A stretch of 64,000 nucleotides of DNA from NCBI RefSeq assembly GCF_029510815.1, contig NZ_CP120360.1:1178001-1242000 (forward strand), in the 5' to 3' direction. This DNA comes from Janibacter sp. DB-40 (GTDB lineage Bacteria > Actinomycetota > Actinomycetes > Actinomycetales > Dermatophilaceae). Position numbers and translations under genes: made by a program. Of the stretch, positions 53,749-63,902 are shown piece by piece; the first letter of the stretch is position 1; every line of letters begins with the position of its first letter. Under the pieces are notes generated by a model. It worked only from the letters and a program-made list of their open reading frames with translations. It searched no databases and was not told where the DNA came from.

Positions 53749-55305
53749 GTGCCATTTCCACGTCCTGAGCGGGTGCAGCCGCTGACCCTGGCTGCGGTGG
53801 TCGAGGTCCTCGGACCCGACGCCGCCCGTCTCGTCGACCCCTCGACCGGGTCGGTCGCGGTGACCGGGGTCTCCCTCGACACCGCCACCGTCCGTCCCGG
53901 CGACCTGTGGGCCGCGCTGCCGGGCGCCCGGGTCCACGGCGCCGACTTCGTGGCGGCCGCGGCCGGGGCGGGGGCGGTCGCCGTCCTCACCGACGCCGAC
54001 GGGGCCTCCCGAGTCGCGGCGAAGGGGGTCGACCTGCCCGTCATCGAGGTGGCCGGCCCGCGCTCGCGCCTGGGTGAGGTCTCCGCGGCGATCTACGACA
54101 GCGCCGCGGTGATGCCGACGATGTTCGGCGTCACGGGCACCAACGGCAAGACGACGATCGCCTACCTCATGGTCTCGGCGCTCGAGGCGCTCGGTCGCAC
54201 CACCGGACTCATCGGCACGATCGAGACCCGGGTGGGCGAGGAGCGGATCAAGTCGGTGCGCACCACCCCGGAGACGACGGACCTGCACGCGCTGCTGTCG
54301 GTCATGGGGGAGCGGGGCGTCGACGACTGCGTCATGGAGGTCTCCAGCCACGCGCTGACCCTCCACCGCGTCGACGAGGTCGTCTACGACGTCGCGCTCT
54401 TCACCAACCTCAGTCAGGACCACCTCGACTTCCACCTGACGATGGAGGACTACTTCCAGGCCAAGGCCGGCCTCTTCACGCCGCAGCGCTCCCGGCGCGG
54501 CGTCGTGTGCATCGACGACGAGTGGGGGTACCGCCTCGCCGCGCAGGCGGGCATCCCCGTCACGACCGTCACCTCGCGCCTGGACGTCGAGGCCGACTGG
54601 GTGGTCCGCGGCGACCCGCGCGAGCCGGAGCTGACCCTCAGCAGCGCCGACGACACGCTCCACCTGCGCTCGGCGCTGCCGGGTGACTTCAACCGCGTCA
54701 ACACCGCCATGGCGGCGGTCGCGCTCATGCTCTCGGGGGTCGCTCCCGACGAGGTCGCCGAGGCGGTCCTCACCCGTCCGGACGTCCCCGGCCGGATGGA
54801 GCTGGTCCTGCCCAGCGACACGGCGCGCCCCGACGTGGACGACCTGCCGACCGCCCTCGTCGACTTCGCGCACACCCCCGACGCCGTCGGTGCGGTGCTG
54901 TCCGCGCTGCGTCTGCAGACCAACGGCCTGCTCGTCGTCGTGCTCGGCGCCGGCGGCAGCCGCGACCCCGGCAAGCGTCCGGGCATGGGCGCCGCCGCGG
55001 CCGCGCACGCCGACGTCGTCATCGTCACCGACGACAACCCCCGCGACGAGGAGCCCGAGGTCATCCGCGCGGCCGTCGCCGACGGGGTCTGGCCACGCTC
55101 GCGCGCCCGGCTGGAGAACGTCCCCGGTCGCGCCACCGCGATCGAGCGGGCCGTCGAGATCGCCTGCGAGGCCGGGCCCGGCGCCACCGTCGCCGTGCTG
55201 GGCAAGGGCCACGAGCAGGGCCAGGAGGTCCGCGGCGAGGTCCGCGACCACGATGACCGGGTGGTCCTGCGGGCCGCCCTCGACCACCGGAGCGTCTCGG
55301 GATGA
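53749..55305 (+). CDS. murE: UDP-MurNAc-tripeptide ligase MurE
   Basis: 518 residues. ATP-binding [24 protein letters not shown], the carbamylated-lysine region YFQAKAGLF, and C-terminal VDFAHTPDAV. The specificity box TDDNPRDEEP is the DNPR type that selects meso-diaminopimelate. It adds the third amino acid to UDP-MurNAc-dipeptide. GTG 53749. The stop overlaps murF (ATGA). Confidence 0.96.
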   Translation: MPFPRPERVQPLTLAAVVEVLGPDAARLVDPSTGSVAVTGVSLDTATVRPGDLWAALPGARVHGADFVAAAAGAGAVAVLTDADGASRVAAKGVDLPVIEVAGPRSRLGEVSAAIYDSAAVMPTMFGVTGTNGKTTIAYLMVSALEALGRTTGLIGTIETRVGEERIKSVRTTPETTDLHALLSVMGERGVDDCVMEVSSHALTLHRVDEVVYDVALFTNLSQDHLDFHLTMEDYFQAKAGLFTPQRSRRGVVCIDDEWGYRLAAQAGIPVTTVTSRLDVEADWVVRGDPREPELTLSSADDTLHLRSALPGDFNRVNTAMAAVALMLSGVAPDEVAEAVLTRPDVPGRMELVLPSDTARPDVDDLPTALVDFAHTPDAVGAVLSALRLQTNGLLVVVLGAGGSRDPGKRPGMGAAAAAHADVVIVTDDNPRDEEPEVIRAAVADGVWPRSRARLENVPGRATAIERAVEIACEAGPGATVAVLGKGHEQGQEVRGEVRDHDDRVVLRAALDHRSVSG

Positions 55306-56704
55306 TCCCCACGACCCTGGGCGCCGTCGCCGACATCACCGGCGGGCGCCTCCACGGATGCAGCACCAGCGAGGCCGACGCGATCACCGTCGACGGCCCC
55401 GTCGTCACCGACTCCCGGGAGGCCGCCCCCGGCAGCCTCTACATCGCCCGCGTGGGCGAGTCGGCCGACGGCCACCAGTTCGTCCCCGCCGCGGCGAAGG
55501 GGGAGCCGTCGCCGCGATCACCACGCGCGAGGTCGACGGCCTGCCCGCCGTCGTCGTCGAGGACGAGCAGGCGGCCTTCGTCGCCCTCGCGCGCCACCTC
55601 GTCGACTCCCGCCCCGACCTGACGGTCGTCGGGATCACCGGCTCCTCCGGCAAGACGAGCACCAAGGACCTGCTCGGCGCCGTCCTCGGGGCCGACGGCG
55701 AGACGGTCGCCCCGGTCGGCTCCTACAACTCCGAGGTCGGCGTGCCGCTGACCGTCTGCCGGATCACCCCGACCACCCGGCACCTCGTCGTCGAGATGGG
55801 CGCCCGTGGCGTCGGGCACATCGAGTACCTCACCCGCATCGCCCCGCCACGCATCGGCATCGTCCTCAACGTCGGCCACGCCCACGTCGGTGAGTTCGGC
55901 TCGCTCGAGGCCGTCGGCCGGGCGAAGTCCGAGCTGCCCGCCGCGTTGCCGCCGGAGGGCGTCGCCGTCCTCAACGCCGACGACCCGGTCGTCGCCGGCA
56001 TGGCCGCCCGCACCCACGCCCACGTCGTCCTCGTCGGGGAGTCCGAGGAGGCCACCGTCCGCGCCACGGACGTCACCCTCGACGAGGCCGGCCGCGCCTC
56101 CTTCACCGTCACCGCCCCCTTCGGCACCGCGCAGGTGGCCCTGGGCCTCGTCGGCCGCCACCACGTCGGCAACGCCCTGGCCGTCATCGCGGCCGCCGAC
56201 GCTGCCGGGTTGGACCTCGACCGGGTCGTCACCGCGCTCGCCGCCGCCCGCCCGCTGAGCCGCTGGCGGATGGAGGTCACCCGTCGCGAGGACGGCGTGA
56301 CCGTCGTCAACGACGCCTACAACGCCAACCCGGACTCGATGTCCGCCGCCCTGCGCTCGGTGGCCGGGATGGCCACGCAGGGCCGGCGGTGGGCCGTCCT
56401 CGGGGCCATGCTGGAGCTGGGTGACGACGCGCCGGTGCTGCACGCGCAGGTCGGGGCCGAGGTCGCGCAGCTGGGCTTCGACGAGCTGCTCGTCGTCGGC
56501 GAGGACGCGCTGCCCATGGCCGACGGTGCCCGGGACGCCGGGGTCGAGGGCCTGCGCGTGCGGACCGTCCCCGATGCCGACGGCGCCGAGGGCCTGCTGC
56601 GCGAGGAGCTCGACGCGCGGGACGTCGTGCTGCTCAAGTCCAGCCGTGACGCCGGGCTACGGTGGCTCGGAGACACCATCAGCCAGGAGGAGGCCCGCGC
56701 ATGA
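55302..56704 (+). CDS. murF: MurF UDP-MurNAc-tripeptide:D-Ala-D-Ala ligase, apparent frameshift
   Basis: It adds D-Ala-D-Ala to the UDP-MurNAc-tripeptide. The N-terminus ([31 protein letters not shown]) reads in one frame from ATG 55302. After the five-G run 55499-55503 the protein continues in another frame: [52 protein letters not shown] and [17 protein letters not shown]. One missing G in GCGAAGGGGG restores a full-length protein of about 467 residues. Because murF is essential, this is best read as a base-call error. The stop overlaps mraY (ATGA). Confidence 0.92.
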
Positions 56705-57786
56705 AGGCGGTGCTCATCGCTTCTGTCATCTCCCTCGTCGTCGCCCTCCTGGGGACGCCGATGTTCATCAAGTACCTCGTCAAGCAGGGGTACGGCCAGT
56801 TCATCCGCGACGACGGCCCCGACTCCCACCACACCAAGCGCGGCACCCCGACCATGGGTGGTGCGGTCATCATCCTGTCCACGGTCGCCGCCTACGTCCT
56901 CGCCCACGTGGTGCTGTGGACGCCGCCGACGGCGAGCGGCATCCTCGTGCTCTTCCTCATGGTCGGTCTCGGCGCCGTCGGCTTCGCCGACGACTACATC
57001 AAGATCAGCAAGCAGCGCAGCCTCGGACTGAAGTCGGGGGAGAAGCTCGTCGGGCAGGCGCTCGTCGGCGTGACCTTCGCGGTCCTGGCCCTGCAGTTCC
57101 CGAACGAGGCCATGCGCCGACCCGCCTCCACGCACATCTCCTTCGTGCGTGACCTGCCGATCGACCTGTACTTCGCCGGCCCGATCATCGGCCTGGTGCT
57201 CTTCGTCATCTGGGCCAACCTCATGATCGCCGGCACCTCCAACGGCGTGAACCTCACCGACGGCCTCGACGGCCTCGCGACCGGCGCCTCGGTGATGGTC
57301 TTCGCCGCGTACGTCGTGATCGCCACGTGGCAGTTCAACCAGAACTGCCAGATCAACCCCGGCGCCAAGTGCTACGACGTGCGCGACCCGCTCGACCTGG
57401 CGGTCATCGCCGCCGCAGGCATGGGGGCGTGCTTCGGCTTCCTGTGGTGGAACGCCTCCCCGGCGAAGATCTTCATGGGGGACACCGGCTCGCTCGCCCT
57501 CGGTGGTGCCCTGGCCGGCCTGGCGATCATGTCGCAGACCCAGCTGCTCATCGTCCTGCTCGGCGGCCTCTTCGTCACGATCACCCTGTCGGTGATCGTC
57601 CAGGTCGCCTCGTTCAAGACCACCGGCAAACGGGTCTTCCGGATGGCCCCCCTGCAGCACCACTTCGAGCTGCTGGGGTGGCAGGAGGTCACGATCGTCA
57701 TCCGCTTCTGGATCATCGCCGGGCTCTTCGTCGGCGTCGGCCTGGGCGTCTTCTACGCGGAGTGGGTCGTGGGAGCACCGTCGTGA
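56701..57786 (+). CDS. mraY: Phospho-MurNAc-pentapeptide translocase MraY
   Basis: It forms lipid I from UDP-MurNAc-pentapeptide and undecaprenyl phosphate. The 361-residue membrane protein has about ten helices and the family motifs [60 protein letters not shown] and [13 protein letters not shown]. The catalytic Asp residues of the D-D pairs are present. ATG 56701 overlaps the murF stop, and its own stop overlaps the murD start (GTGA). Confidence 0.96.
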   Translation: MKAVLIASVISLVVALLGTPMFIKYLVKQGYGQFIRDDGPDSHHTKRGTPTMGGAVIILSTVAAYVLAHVVLWTPPTASGILVLFLMVGLGAVGFADDYIKISKQRSLGLKSGEKLVGQALVGVTFAVLALQFPNEAMRRPASTHISFVRDLPIDLYFAGPIIGLVLFVIWANLMIAGTSNGVNLTDGLDGLATGASVMVFAAYVVIATWQFNQNCQINPGAKCYDVRDPLDLAVIAAAGMGACFGFLWWNASPAKIFMGDTGSLALGGALAGLAIMSQTQLLIVLLGGLFVTITLSVIVQVASFKTTGKRVFRMAPLQHHFELLGWQEVTIVIRFWIIAGLFVGVGLGVFYAEWVVGAPS

Positions 57787-59297
57787 GCGGGGCACCCGAC
57801 CGCGGGACCCGCAGTGCTCGACTGGCCGACCTGACCCACCGGGACGCCGACTGGTCCGGGCTGCGGGTCGTCGTCACCGGGCTGGGGGTCTCCGGCTTCG
57901 CCGCTGCCGACTCGCTGCTCGAGCACGGTGCCCGCGTGCGCGTCGTCGACGCCGCGGCGCCGGAGCCCGGGTCCGACTCGATGATGGCCCAGCGCGCCCA
58001 GATCCTCGAGGTCCTCGGGGCGCAGCTGTTGCTCGGCGACGGCGCGGAGGAGGCCCTGCCGGGGCCGGCCGAGGAGATCGACCTCGTCGTCACCTCCCCG
58101 GGATGGCCCCCGCACCAGCCGCTGCTGGCGGCCGCCGCCGACGCCGGCATCCCCATCTGGGGCGACGTCGAGCTCGCCTGGCGGATGCGGCCGAGCGAGG
58201 GCGCGGCGCCCTGGTTGCTCGTCACCGGCACCAACGGCAAGACGACGACCGTGCAGATGCTCACCGCGATGCTGCGGGCGGCCGGGCTGCGCGCCGCCAG
58301 CGGCGGCAACGTCGGGACGCCCGTCATCGAGCTGGTGCAGGACCCGCAGCCCTTCGACGCCATCGCCGTGGAGCTGTCGAGCTTCCAGCTGCACTGGAGC
58401 CACTCCCTTCGCCCCCTGGCCGCGGCCTGCCTGAACATCGCGCCCGACCACATCGACTGGCACGGCTCCGTGGCGGCCTACACGCAGGACAAGGGCAAGG
58501 TCTTCACCCAAGCCGAGGTCGCCTGCGTCTACAACGTCGAGGACCCGGCCACCCGCCGCCTCGTCGAGGAGGCCGACGTCGTCGAGGGCTGTCGCGCGAT
58601 CGGCTTCACCCTCGGCACGCCGCAGCTGTCCATGCTCGGGGTGGTCGAGGACGTCCTCGCCGACCGGGCCTTCATCGAGGACCGGGAGCAGTCCGCGGCC
58701 GAGCTCGGCACGCTCGCGGACGTGCAGGGGGAGGCGACCGCCCTCGCCCCGCACCTCGTCGCCAACGCCCTGGCGGCCGCCGCGCTGGCCCGCGCCTGCG
58801 GGGTCCCGCCGATCGCCGTGCGCGAGGGCCTGCGCACCTGGCAGCCCGAGCCGCACCGGATCGCCCACGTCGCGACCTTCGGCGACGTGCAGTGGGTCGA
58901 CGACTCCAAGGCGACCAACCCCCACGCCGCCCGGGCCAGCCTCGTCGCGCACGAGCGCGTCGTCTGGGTCGCCGGAGGGCTGCTCAAGGGCGCCGACGTG
59001 GACGAGCTGGTCGCCGCGGCCGCCCCCCGGTTGCGGGCGGCGGTGCTCATCGGCCGGGACCGCGCGCAGATCGCGCAGGCGCTCGCCCGACACGCGCCCG
59101 ACGTCCCCGTGATCGACGTCGCCACGACCGACACTGGGGCGATGGATCTCGTCGTCCGGCACGCGGCCGACCTCGCTCGGCCGGGGGACGTGGTGCTGCT
59201 GGCCCCGGCAGCGGCATCGATGGACATGTTCGACAACTACGGGGCCCGCGGCGACGCCTTCGCCGCAGCGGTGGATCGGTACGTGCAGGAGGGGTGA
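57783..59297 (+). CDS. murD: UDP-MurNAc-L-alanine:D-glutamate ligase MurD
   Basis: 504 residues. The N-terminal Rossmann-like domain has [16 protein letters not shown], then [20 protein letters not shown] (ATP), the central-domain His in [10 protein letters not shown] and the C-terminal [11 protein letters not shown] and [15 protein letters not shown]. It adds D-Glu to UDP-MurNAc-L-Ala. GTG 57783 is coupled to mraY. The N-terminal arm is slightly longer than in E. coli MurD. Confidence 0.95.
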   Translation: MSGAPDRGTRSARLADLTHRDADWSGLRVVVTGLGVSGFAAADSLLEHGARVRVVDAAAPEPGSDSMMAQRAQILEVLGAQLLLGDGAEEALPGPAEEIDLVVTSPGWPPHQPLLAAAADAGIPIWGDVELAWRMRPSEGAAPWLLVTGTNGKTTTVQMLTAMLRAAGLRAASGGNVGTPVIELVQDPQPFDAIAVELSSFQLHWSHSLRPLAAACLNIAPDHIDWHGSVAAYTQDKGKVFTQAEVACVYNVEDPATRRLVEEADVVEGCRAIGFTLGTPQLSMLGVVEDVLADRAFIEDREQSAAELGTLADVQGEATALAPHLVANALAAAALARACGVPPIAVREGLRTWQPEPHRIAHVATFGDVQWVDDSKATNPHAARASLVAHERVVWVAGGLLKGADVDELVAAAAPRLRAAVLIGRDRAQIAQALARHAPDVPVIDVATTDTGAMDLVVRHAADLARPGDVVLLAPAAASMDMFDNYGARGDAFAAAVDRYVQEG

Positions 59298-59299
59298 CG

Positions 59300-60586
59300 G
59301 TGAGCAGCAACGCAGCGACCGGACGTGGTCGATCTGCGACGCGCCGCGGTCCCCGGGGCAGCAGTCCCCTCGAGCAGTGGCTGGCCCGGTTCGAGTCGCC
59401 CATGACGACCTACTACCTCCTGCTCGGCGTCGTCGGGCTGCTCGTGGGCATCGGGCTGGTCATGGTGCTCTCGGCGTCGATGATCGTCTCGCTGAAGGAG
59501 AGCGACTCCTCCTTCACGATCTTCCTCAAGCAGTTCGTCTTCGCGGTCGTCGGTGCGCTCGTGCTGTGGTGGTCCGCCCGGCGCAGCGTCGCGTTCTGGA
59601 AGTGGTTGGCGCTGCCGGCGCTGCTGGTCTCGCTCGTGCTCCTGGCGCTCGTCTTCTCGCCCCTGGGGTTCGGCTTCCAGGGCAATCGCAACTGGATCGG
59701 GGTCGGCCCGGTGACCCTCCAGCCGAGCGAGGTCGCCAAGCTCGGGCTCGTCCTCTCCGGTGCGCTGATCCTCGAGCGCAAGCGCGAGCTGCTCGGCTCG
59801 ATCAAGCACGCGCTGGTCCCCTTCGTCGTCCCGATCGCGGGCGCGCTGCTCACGCTCGTGATGCTGGGGCACGACCTCGGCACGGCCATGGTCATCGCGA
59901 TGATCGTCGTCGGCATGCTCTTCGCCGCCGGGGTGCACCTGCGGTGGTTCGTCGTCGGCGCCGGGCTCTTCGCCGCCCTGGGCGTCGTCGCCGCAGGCCT
60001 CGGCAACAGCCGCATGCAGCGCATCCAGATCTGGCTCGACCCGCAGGCCTGCGCCCCCGGCAGCCAGCTCTACTACGACATCTGCCGCCAGCCGATGCAC
60101 GGACGCTTCGCCCTCGCCGACGGCGGCTGGTTGGGCGTCGGGCTCGGCGCCAGCCGCGAGAAGTGGGGCTGGCTGTCCGAGCCGTACAACGACTTCATCT
60201 TCGCGATCATCGGCGAGGAGCTGGGGCTGCTCGGCACCCTGGCCATCCTCGGGCTCTTCGCGGCCTTCGCCCTGACCGGGATGCGCCTGGTCTCGCGCAC
60301 CGACGACCTCTTCGTGCGGATCGTCACCGCAGGCATCTGCACCTGGGTGCTCGTCCAGGCCACGATCAACATCGGTGCCGTGATCGGCATGCTCCCCGTC
60401 ATCGGCGTCCCGCTGCCCTTCGTCTCCTCCGGCGGGTCCTCGCTGGTGACCACGATGCTCGCCGTGGGCGTGCTGCTCAGCTTCGCGCGCAACGAGCCGG
60501 GCTGCTCTGAGATGATCGCTGCCAAGCCATCCGGGCTGCGTGCCCTGCGCGCCCGGCTCCCGATCAGGAGGACCTCCACCCGATGA
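59300..60586 (+). CDS. ftsW: Septal peptidoglycan polymerase FtsW (SEDS)
   Basis: 428 residues with ten membrane helices after an Arg-rich cytoplasmic start. SEDS motifs: LVMVLSASM, GFQGNRNWIGVGPVTLQPSE (with the catalytic acidic region near VAKLGLVLSG), LMLGHDLGTAMVIAMI-like segment, and IGVPLPFVSSGGSSL. It polymerises lipid II with FtsI. GTG 59300 is preferred since SD AGGAGG lies 7 bp away; GTG 59294 would overlap murD. Confidence 0.93.
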   Translation: MSSNAATGRGRSATRRGPRGSSPLEQWLARFESPMTTYYLLLGVVGLLVGIGLVMVLSASMIVSLKESDSSFTIFLKQFVFAVVGALVLWWSARRSVAFWKWLALPALLVSLVLLALVFSPLGFGFQGNRNWIGVGPVTLQPSEVAKLGLVLSGALILERKRELLGSIKHALVPFVVPIAGALLTLVMLGHDLGTAMVIAMIVVGMLFAAGVHLRWFVVGAGLFAALGVVAAGLGNSRMQRIQIWLDPQACAPGSQLYYDICRQPMHGRFALADGGWLGVGLGASREKWGWLSEPYNDFIFAIIGEELGLLGTLAILGLFAAFALTGMRLVSRTDDLFVRIVTAGICTWVLVQATINIGAVIGMLPVIGVPLPFVSSGGSSLVTTMLAVGVLLSFARNEPGCSEMIAAKPSGLRALRARLPIRRTSTR

Positions 60587-61695
60587 CTGCCTCCCGCCCC
60601 ACACGCGTCCTTCTGGCGGGGGGTGGCACCGCGGGTCACGTCTCGCCGCTGCTCGCCCTCGCCGACTGCCTGCGCAGGCGTGACCCGGCCGTCGACGTGG
60701 TCGCCCTGGGCACCGTCGAGGGACTCGAGTCACGCCTCGTGCCCGAGCGCGGCTACGAGTTCCGCACCGTCCCCAAGGTTCCGCTGCCGCGCAGGCCCAC
60801 GGGCGACCTCGTCCGGCTGCCGGTCAACCTGCGCCGGGCCGTCGCCGCCGCGCAGCACGCGATCCAGGAGATGGACGCCCAGGTCGTCGTCGGCTTCGGT
60901 GGCTACGTCTCCACCCCCGCCTACCTCGCCGCACGGCGCCTCGGGGTGCCGATCGTCATCCACGAGCAGAACGCCCGCGCCGGCATCGCCAACAAGGTCG
61001 GTGCACGCTTCACCGACCACGTCGCGGTGACCTTCCCGGAGACCAAGCTGCCCGGCGGCCGGGTCATCGGCATGCCCCTGCGACCGGAGATCATCGCGCT
61101 CGACCGACCCGCGATGCGTGCCGGGGCGCGGGCGCACTTCGGTCTGCGCGAGGACCTGCCCGTGCTGCTGGTGACCGGCGGGTCGCTCGGGGCGAAGCGG
61201 CTCAACGACGCCTTCGCGGCGAGCGTGGCGACGCTGCGTGACGCCGGGGTGCAGGTCCTGCACGCCACCGGCGCCGGCAAGGACTTCGCGGCCGTCGGCG
61301 GGGACGAGAGCGTGCCCTACGTCGTCCTGCCCTACGTCGAGCGGATGGACCTCGCCTACGCGGCCGCGGACGCCGTCGTCTGCCGGGCCGGCGCCAACAC
61401 CGTCTGCGAGCTGACGGCCGTCGGACTGCCCGCCGTCTACGTCCCGCTGCCCATCGGCAACGGCGAGCAGCGACTCAACGCCGCCGGCGCGGTGGAGGCC
61501 GGCGGGGGACTGCTCGTCGAGGACGCCGACGTCGACCCGGGGTGGGTCGCCGCCGAGATCGTCCCGATGCTGCGGGACGCCCAGCGGCTGGACGCGATGT
61601 CGCGGGCCGCCGCCTCCGTCGGCCACCGCCACGCCGACGAGACCCTGGCCGACATCGTCACGGCGGCCTGGGTGGAGGGCGGCAGCCGTGGCTGA
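60583..61695 (+). CDS. murG: UDP-GlcNAc:lipid I transferase MurG
   Basis: 370 residues of the GT-B fold. N-terminal VLLAGGGTAGHVSPLLALAD, VVGFGGYVSTPAYLAARRL and IHEQNARAGIANK; C-terminal VTGGSLGAKRLNDAFAAS, VVCRAGANTVCELTAVGLP and PLPIGNGEQRLNA. It adds GlcNAc to lipid I, completing lipid II on the cytosolic face. ATG 60583 overlaps the ftsW stop. Confidence 0.96.
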   Translation: MTASRPTRVLLAGGGTAGHVSPLLALADCLRRRDPAVDVVALGTVEGLESRLVPERGYEFRTVPKVPLPRRPTGDLVRLPVNLRRAVAAAQHAIQEMDAQVVVGFGGYVSTPAYLAARRLGVPIVIHEQNARAGIANKVGARFTDHVAVTFPETKLPGGRVIGMPLRPEIIALDRPAMRAGARAHFGLREDLPVLLVTGGSLGAKRLNDAFAASVATLRDAGVQVLHATGAGKDFAAVGGDESVPYVVLPYVERMDLAYAAADAVVCRAGANTVCELTAVGLPAVYVPLPIGNGEQRLNAAGAVEAGGGLLVEDADVDPGWVAAEIVPMLRDAQRLDAMSRAAASVGHRHADETLADIVTAAWVEGGSRG

Positions 61696-63127
61696 TGCGC
61701 TGCCCCCCGTGCCGCGGAACCCGCGCTTCGACCTCCTCGCCCCCAGACTGGCACTGGGCGACCTCGGTGTCGTGCACGTCCTCGCCGCGGGCGGGGCCGG
61801 GATGTCGGCGATCGTGCGGCTGCTCCTGGACGCGGGGGTGGAGGTGCGCGGCAGCGACGCGCAGGACTCCCCGCTGCTCGACCGGCTCCGCCGGCTCGGC
61901 GCACGCATCCACGTGGGCCACGACCCGGCCCACCTCGAGGGTGCCGACACGGTCGTCGTCTCCTCCGCGATCCGCGAGTCCAACCCCGAGCTCCTCGCGG
62001 CACGGGAACGCGGCCTGCGCGTGATCCACCGCAGCCAGGCCCTCGCCGCCGCGATGGACCGGCAGGAGCGAGTGGCCGTGGCAGGCGCCAACGGCAAGAC
62101 GACGACGTCCTCGATGCTCACCGTCGCCCTCCTCGAGGCCGGCGAGAACCCCTCCTTCGCCCTCGGTGGCGAGCTGTCGACGCAGGGCGTCAACGCCGCC
62201 CTCGGCGACGGGGCCGCCTTCATCGCCGAGGCCGACGAGTCGGACGGCTCCTTCATCGCCTACGAGCCGCACGTGGCCGTCGTGACCAACGTCCAGCCGG
62301 ACCACCTCGACTTCTACGGCGACTTCGCCACGGTCGAGGCCGCCTACCTCGAGTTCGCCGGGACGATCGAGCCGGACGGTCTGCTCGTCGCGTGCGCCGA
62401 CGACGAGGGCTCGGCGCGGTTGGCGGGCCGTGCGGCCGGGGCGGGCCGGCGCGTCCTCACCTACGGCTTCAGCGAGGGCAGCGACCTGCGACTGTCCGAC
62501 CCGGTCCTGGACGGGACGGACGCGCGCGCCACACTCACCGCGGGCGGGACCGGTCGGGAGCTGGCCATCGCCGTCCCGGGTCGGCACAACCTGCTCAACG
62601 CCGCGGCCGCCTACGCCGCCGCCGTCGAGGGCCTGGGCGTGGACGCAGAGGCGGTGCTCGCCGGCCTCGCCGCCTACGGGGGCACCCGACGACGCTTCGA
62701 GACGAAGGGGGTCGCCCGCGGCGTCACCGTCGTCGACGACTACGCGCACAACCCCGGCAAGGTCGAGGCCGTCGTGAGCACGGCGCGGGAGATCGCGGGG
62801 GAGCGGCGCCTCGTCGTCGTCTTCCAGCCGCACCTGTACTCGCGCACCCGCGACTTCGCCGAGCTCTTCGCCCGGGGGCTCGCCCCGGCCGACGAGGTGC
62901 TGCTGCTGGACATCTACGGCGCCCGTGAGGAGGCCGTGGAGGGGGTGACCTCCCGGCTGGTCGCCGACCCGCTGGCGGCTTCCGGGACGACGGCCTCGGT
63001 CGTGACCGAGGACGAGGCCGTGGAGCGCATCGTCGCCACCACCACGCGGGGCGACCTCGTGCTCACGGTGGGCGCCGGCGACGTCACCGCGCTCGGTCCA
63101 CGCATCCTCGACGCCCTCGGTCGGTGA
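61688..63127 (+). CDS. murC: UDP-MurNAc:L-alanine ligase MurC
   Basis: 479 residues. GGAGMSAIVRLLLDAG (UDP-binding fold), VAGANGKTTTSSMLTVALLE (ATP), IAEADESDGSF, VQPDHLDFYGD, VPGRHNLLNAAAAYAAA, VVDDYAHNPGKVEAVV and FQPHLYSRTRDF. The chain is full length. It adds L-Ala to UDP-MurNAc, which starts the stem peptide. GTG 61688 lies 8 bp inside murG. It is followed by ftsQ after 10 bp. Confidence 0.96.
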   Translation: MADALPPVPRNPRFDLLAPRLALGDLGVVHVLAAGGAGMSAIVRLLLDAGVEVRGSDAQDSPLLDRLRRLGARIHVGHDPAHLEGADTVVVSSAIRESNPELLAARERGLRVIHRSQALAAAMDRQERVAVAGANGKTTTSSMLTVALLEAGENPSFALGGELSTQGVNAALGDGAAFIAEADESDGSFIAYEPHVAVVTNVQPDHLDFYGDFATVEAAYLEFAGTIEPDGLLVACADDEGSARLAGRAAGAGRRVLTYGFSEGSDLRLSDPVLDGTDARATLTAGGTGRELAIAVPGRHNLLNAAAAYAAAVEGLGVDAEAVLAGLAAYGGTRRRFETKGVARGVTVVDDYAHNPGKVEAVVSTAREIAGERRLVVVFQPHLYSRTRDFAELFARGLAPADEVLLLDIYGAREEAVEGVTSRLVADPLAASGTTASVVTEDEAVERIVATTTRGDLVLTVGAGDVTALGPRILDALGR

Positions 63128-63137
63128 GGAGCGCTCC

Positions 63138-63902
63138 ATGGCACAGCGGTCGGTGAAACGGCGCCCCGCGCGCAGCGGGACGAGGGAGGCGACGGAGCGT
63201 CGCTTCGTCGAGCGGGCGGCGCAGGCCCGGGGGCAGCGACTGCGTCGGTGGCTGGTCGCCCTCCTCGTCGTCGCAGGCCTCGGCGCGCTGGGCTGGCTGC
63301 TGGGCTTCTCCACGCTGCTGGACGTGCGCACGGTGGAGGTCACCGGCGCGGAGGCGACCGACGAGGCGGCGATCGAGCGGGTCGCGGCCCGGGAGCAGGG
63401 CACCCCGCTCGCGCGGGTGGACGGCAGCGCGGTGGCGGACCGGATCGCAGAGGAGGTCCCCGCGGTGAAGTCCGTCGACATCGACCGCGGCTGGCCGCAC
63501 ACCCTCAATGTCAACGTGACCTCGAGGGTTCCGGCGTTGGCGGTGCGCGAGGACGACGGCTTCCGGCTGCTGGACATCGAGGGCGTGGTCATCCGCACGA
63601 CCTCCTCGGCGCCGAAGGGTGTGCCCACGGTCCGGGCGGATGACGGCGCCGAGGTGTCCGGGCACGGCGTGCGGGCGGCCCGGGGCATGCTCAAGGCGCT
63701 GCCGGCGGACATGCGTGATCGCGTGCGCGGAGTGACCGTCGACGGGGCGGACCAGGTCAGCTTCCGGCTCGGCCGGACGACGATCGTCTGGGGGGACGCC
63801 GAAAGTCCGAAGGTCAAGGTGAGGCTCATCCCGATCCTGCTGGAGAAGAAGCCGGAGATCATCGATGTGTCCGCCCCCGGCTCGCCCGTGACGACGGGAT
63901 AG
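63138..63902 (+). CDS. ftsQ: Cell division protein FtsQ/DivIB
   Basis: 254 residues: Arg-rich cytoplasmic tail, one membrane helix (WLVALLVVAGLGALGWLLGF, about 34-53), POTRA domain (STLLDVRTVEVTGAEATDEA, IAEEVPAVKSVDIDRGWPHT, LNVNVTSRVPALAV) and the FtsQ domain (FRLLDIEGVVIRTTSSAP). It forms the FtsQLB complex. ATG 63138 follows GAGGAGCG. The position after murC and before the expected ftsZ is the standard actinobacterial order. Confidence 0.94.
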   Translation: MAQRSVKRRPARSGTREATERRFVERAAQARGQRLRRWLVALLVVAGLGALGWLLGFSTLLDVRTVEVTGAEATDEAAIERVAAREQGTPLARVDGSAVADRIAEEVPAVKSVDIDRGWPHTLNVNVTSRVPALAVREDDGFRLLDIEGVVIRTTSSAPKGVPTVRADDGAEVSGHGVRAARGMLKALPADMRDRVRGVTVDGADQVSFRLGRTTIVWGDAESPKVKVRLIPILLEKKPEIIDVSAPGSPVTTG

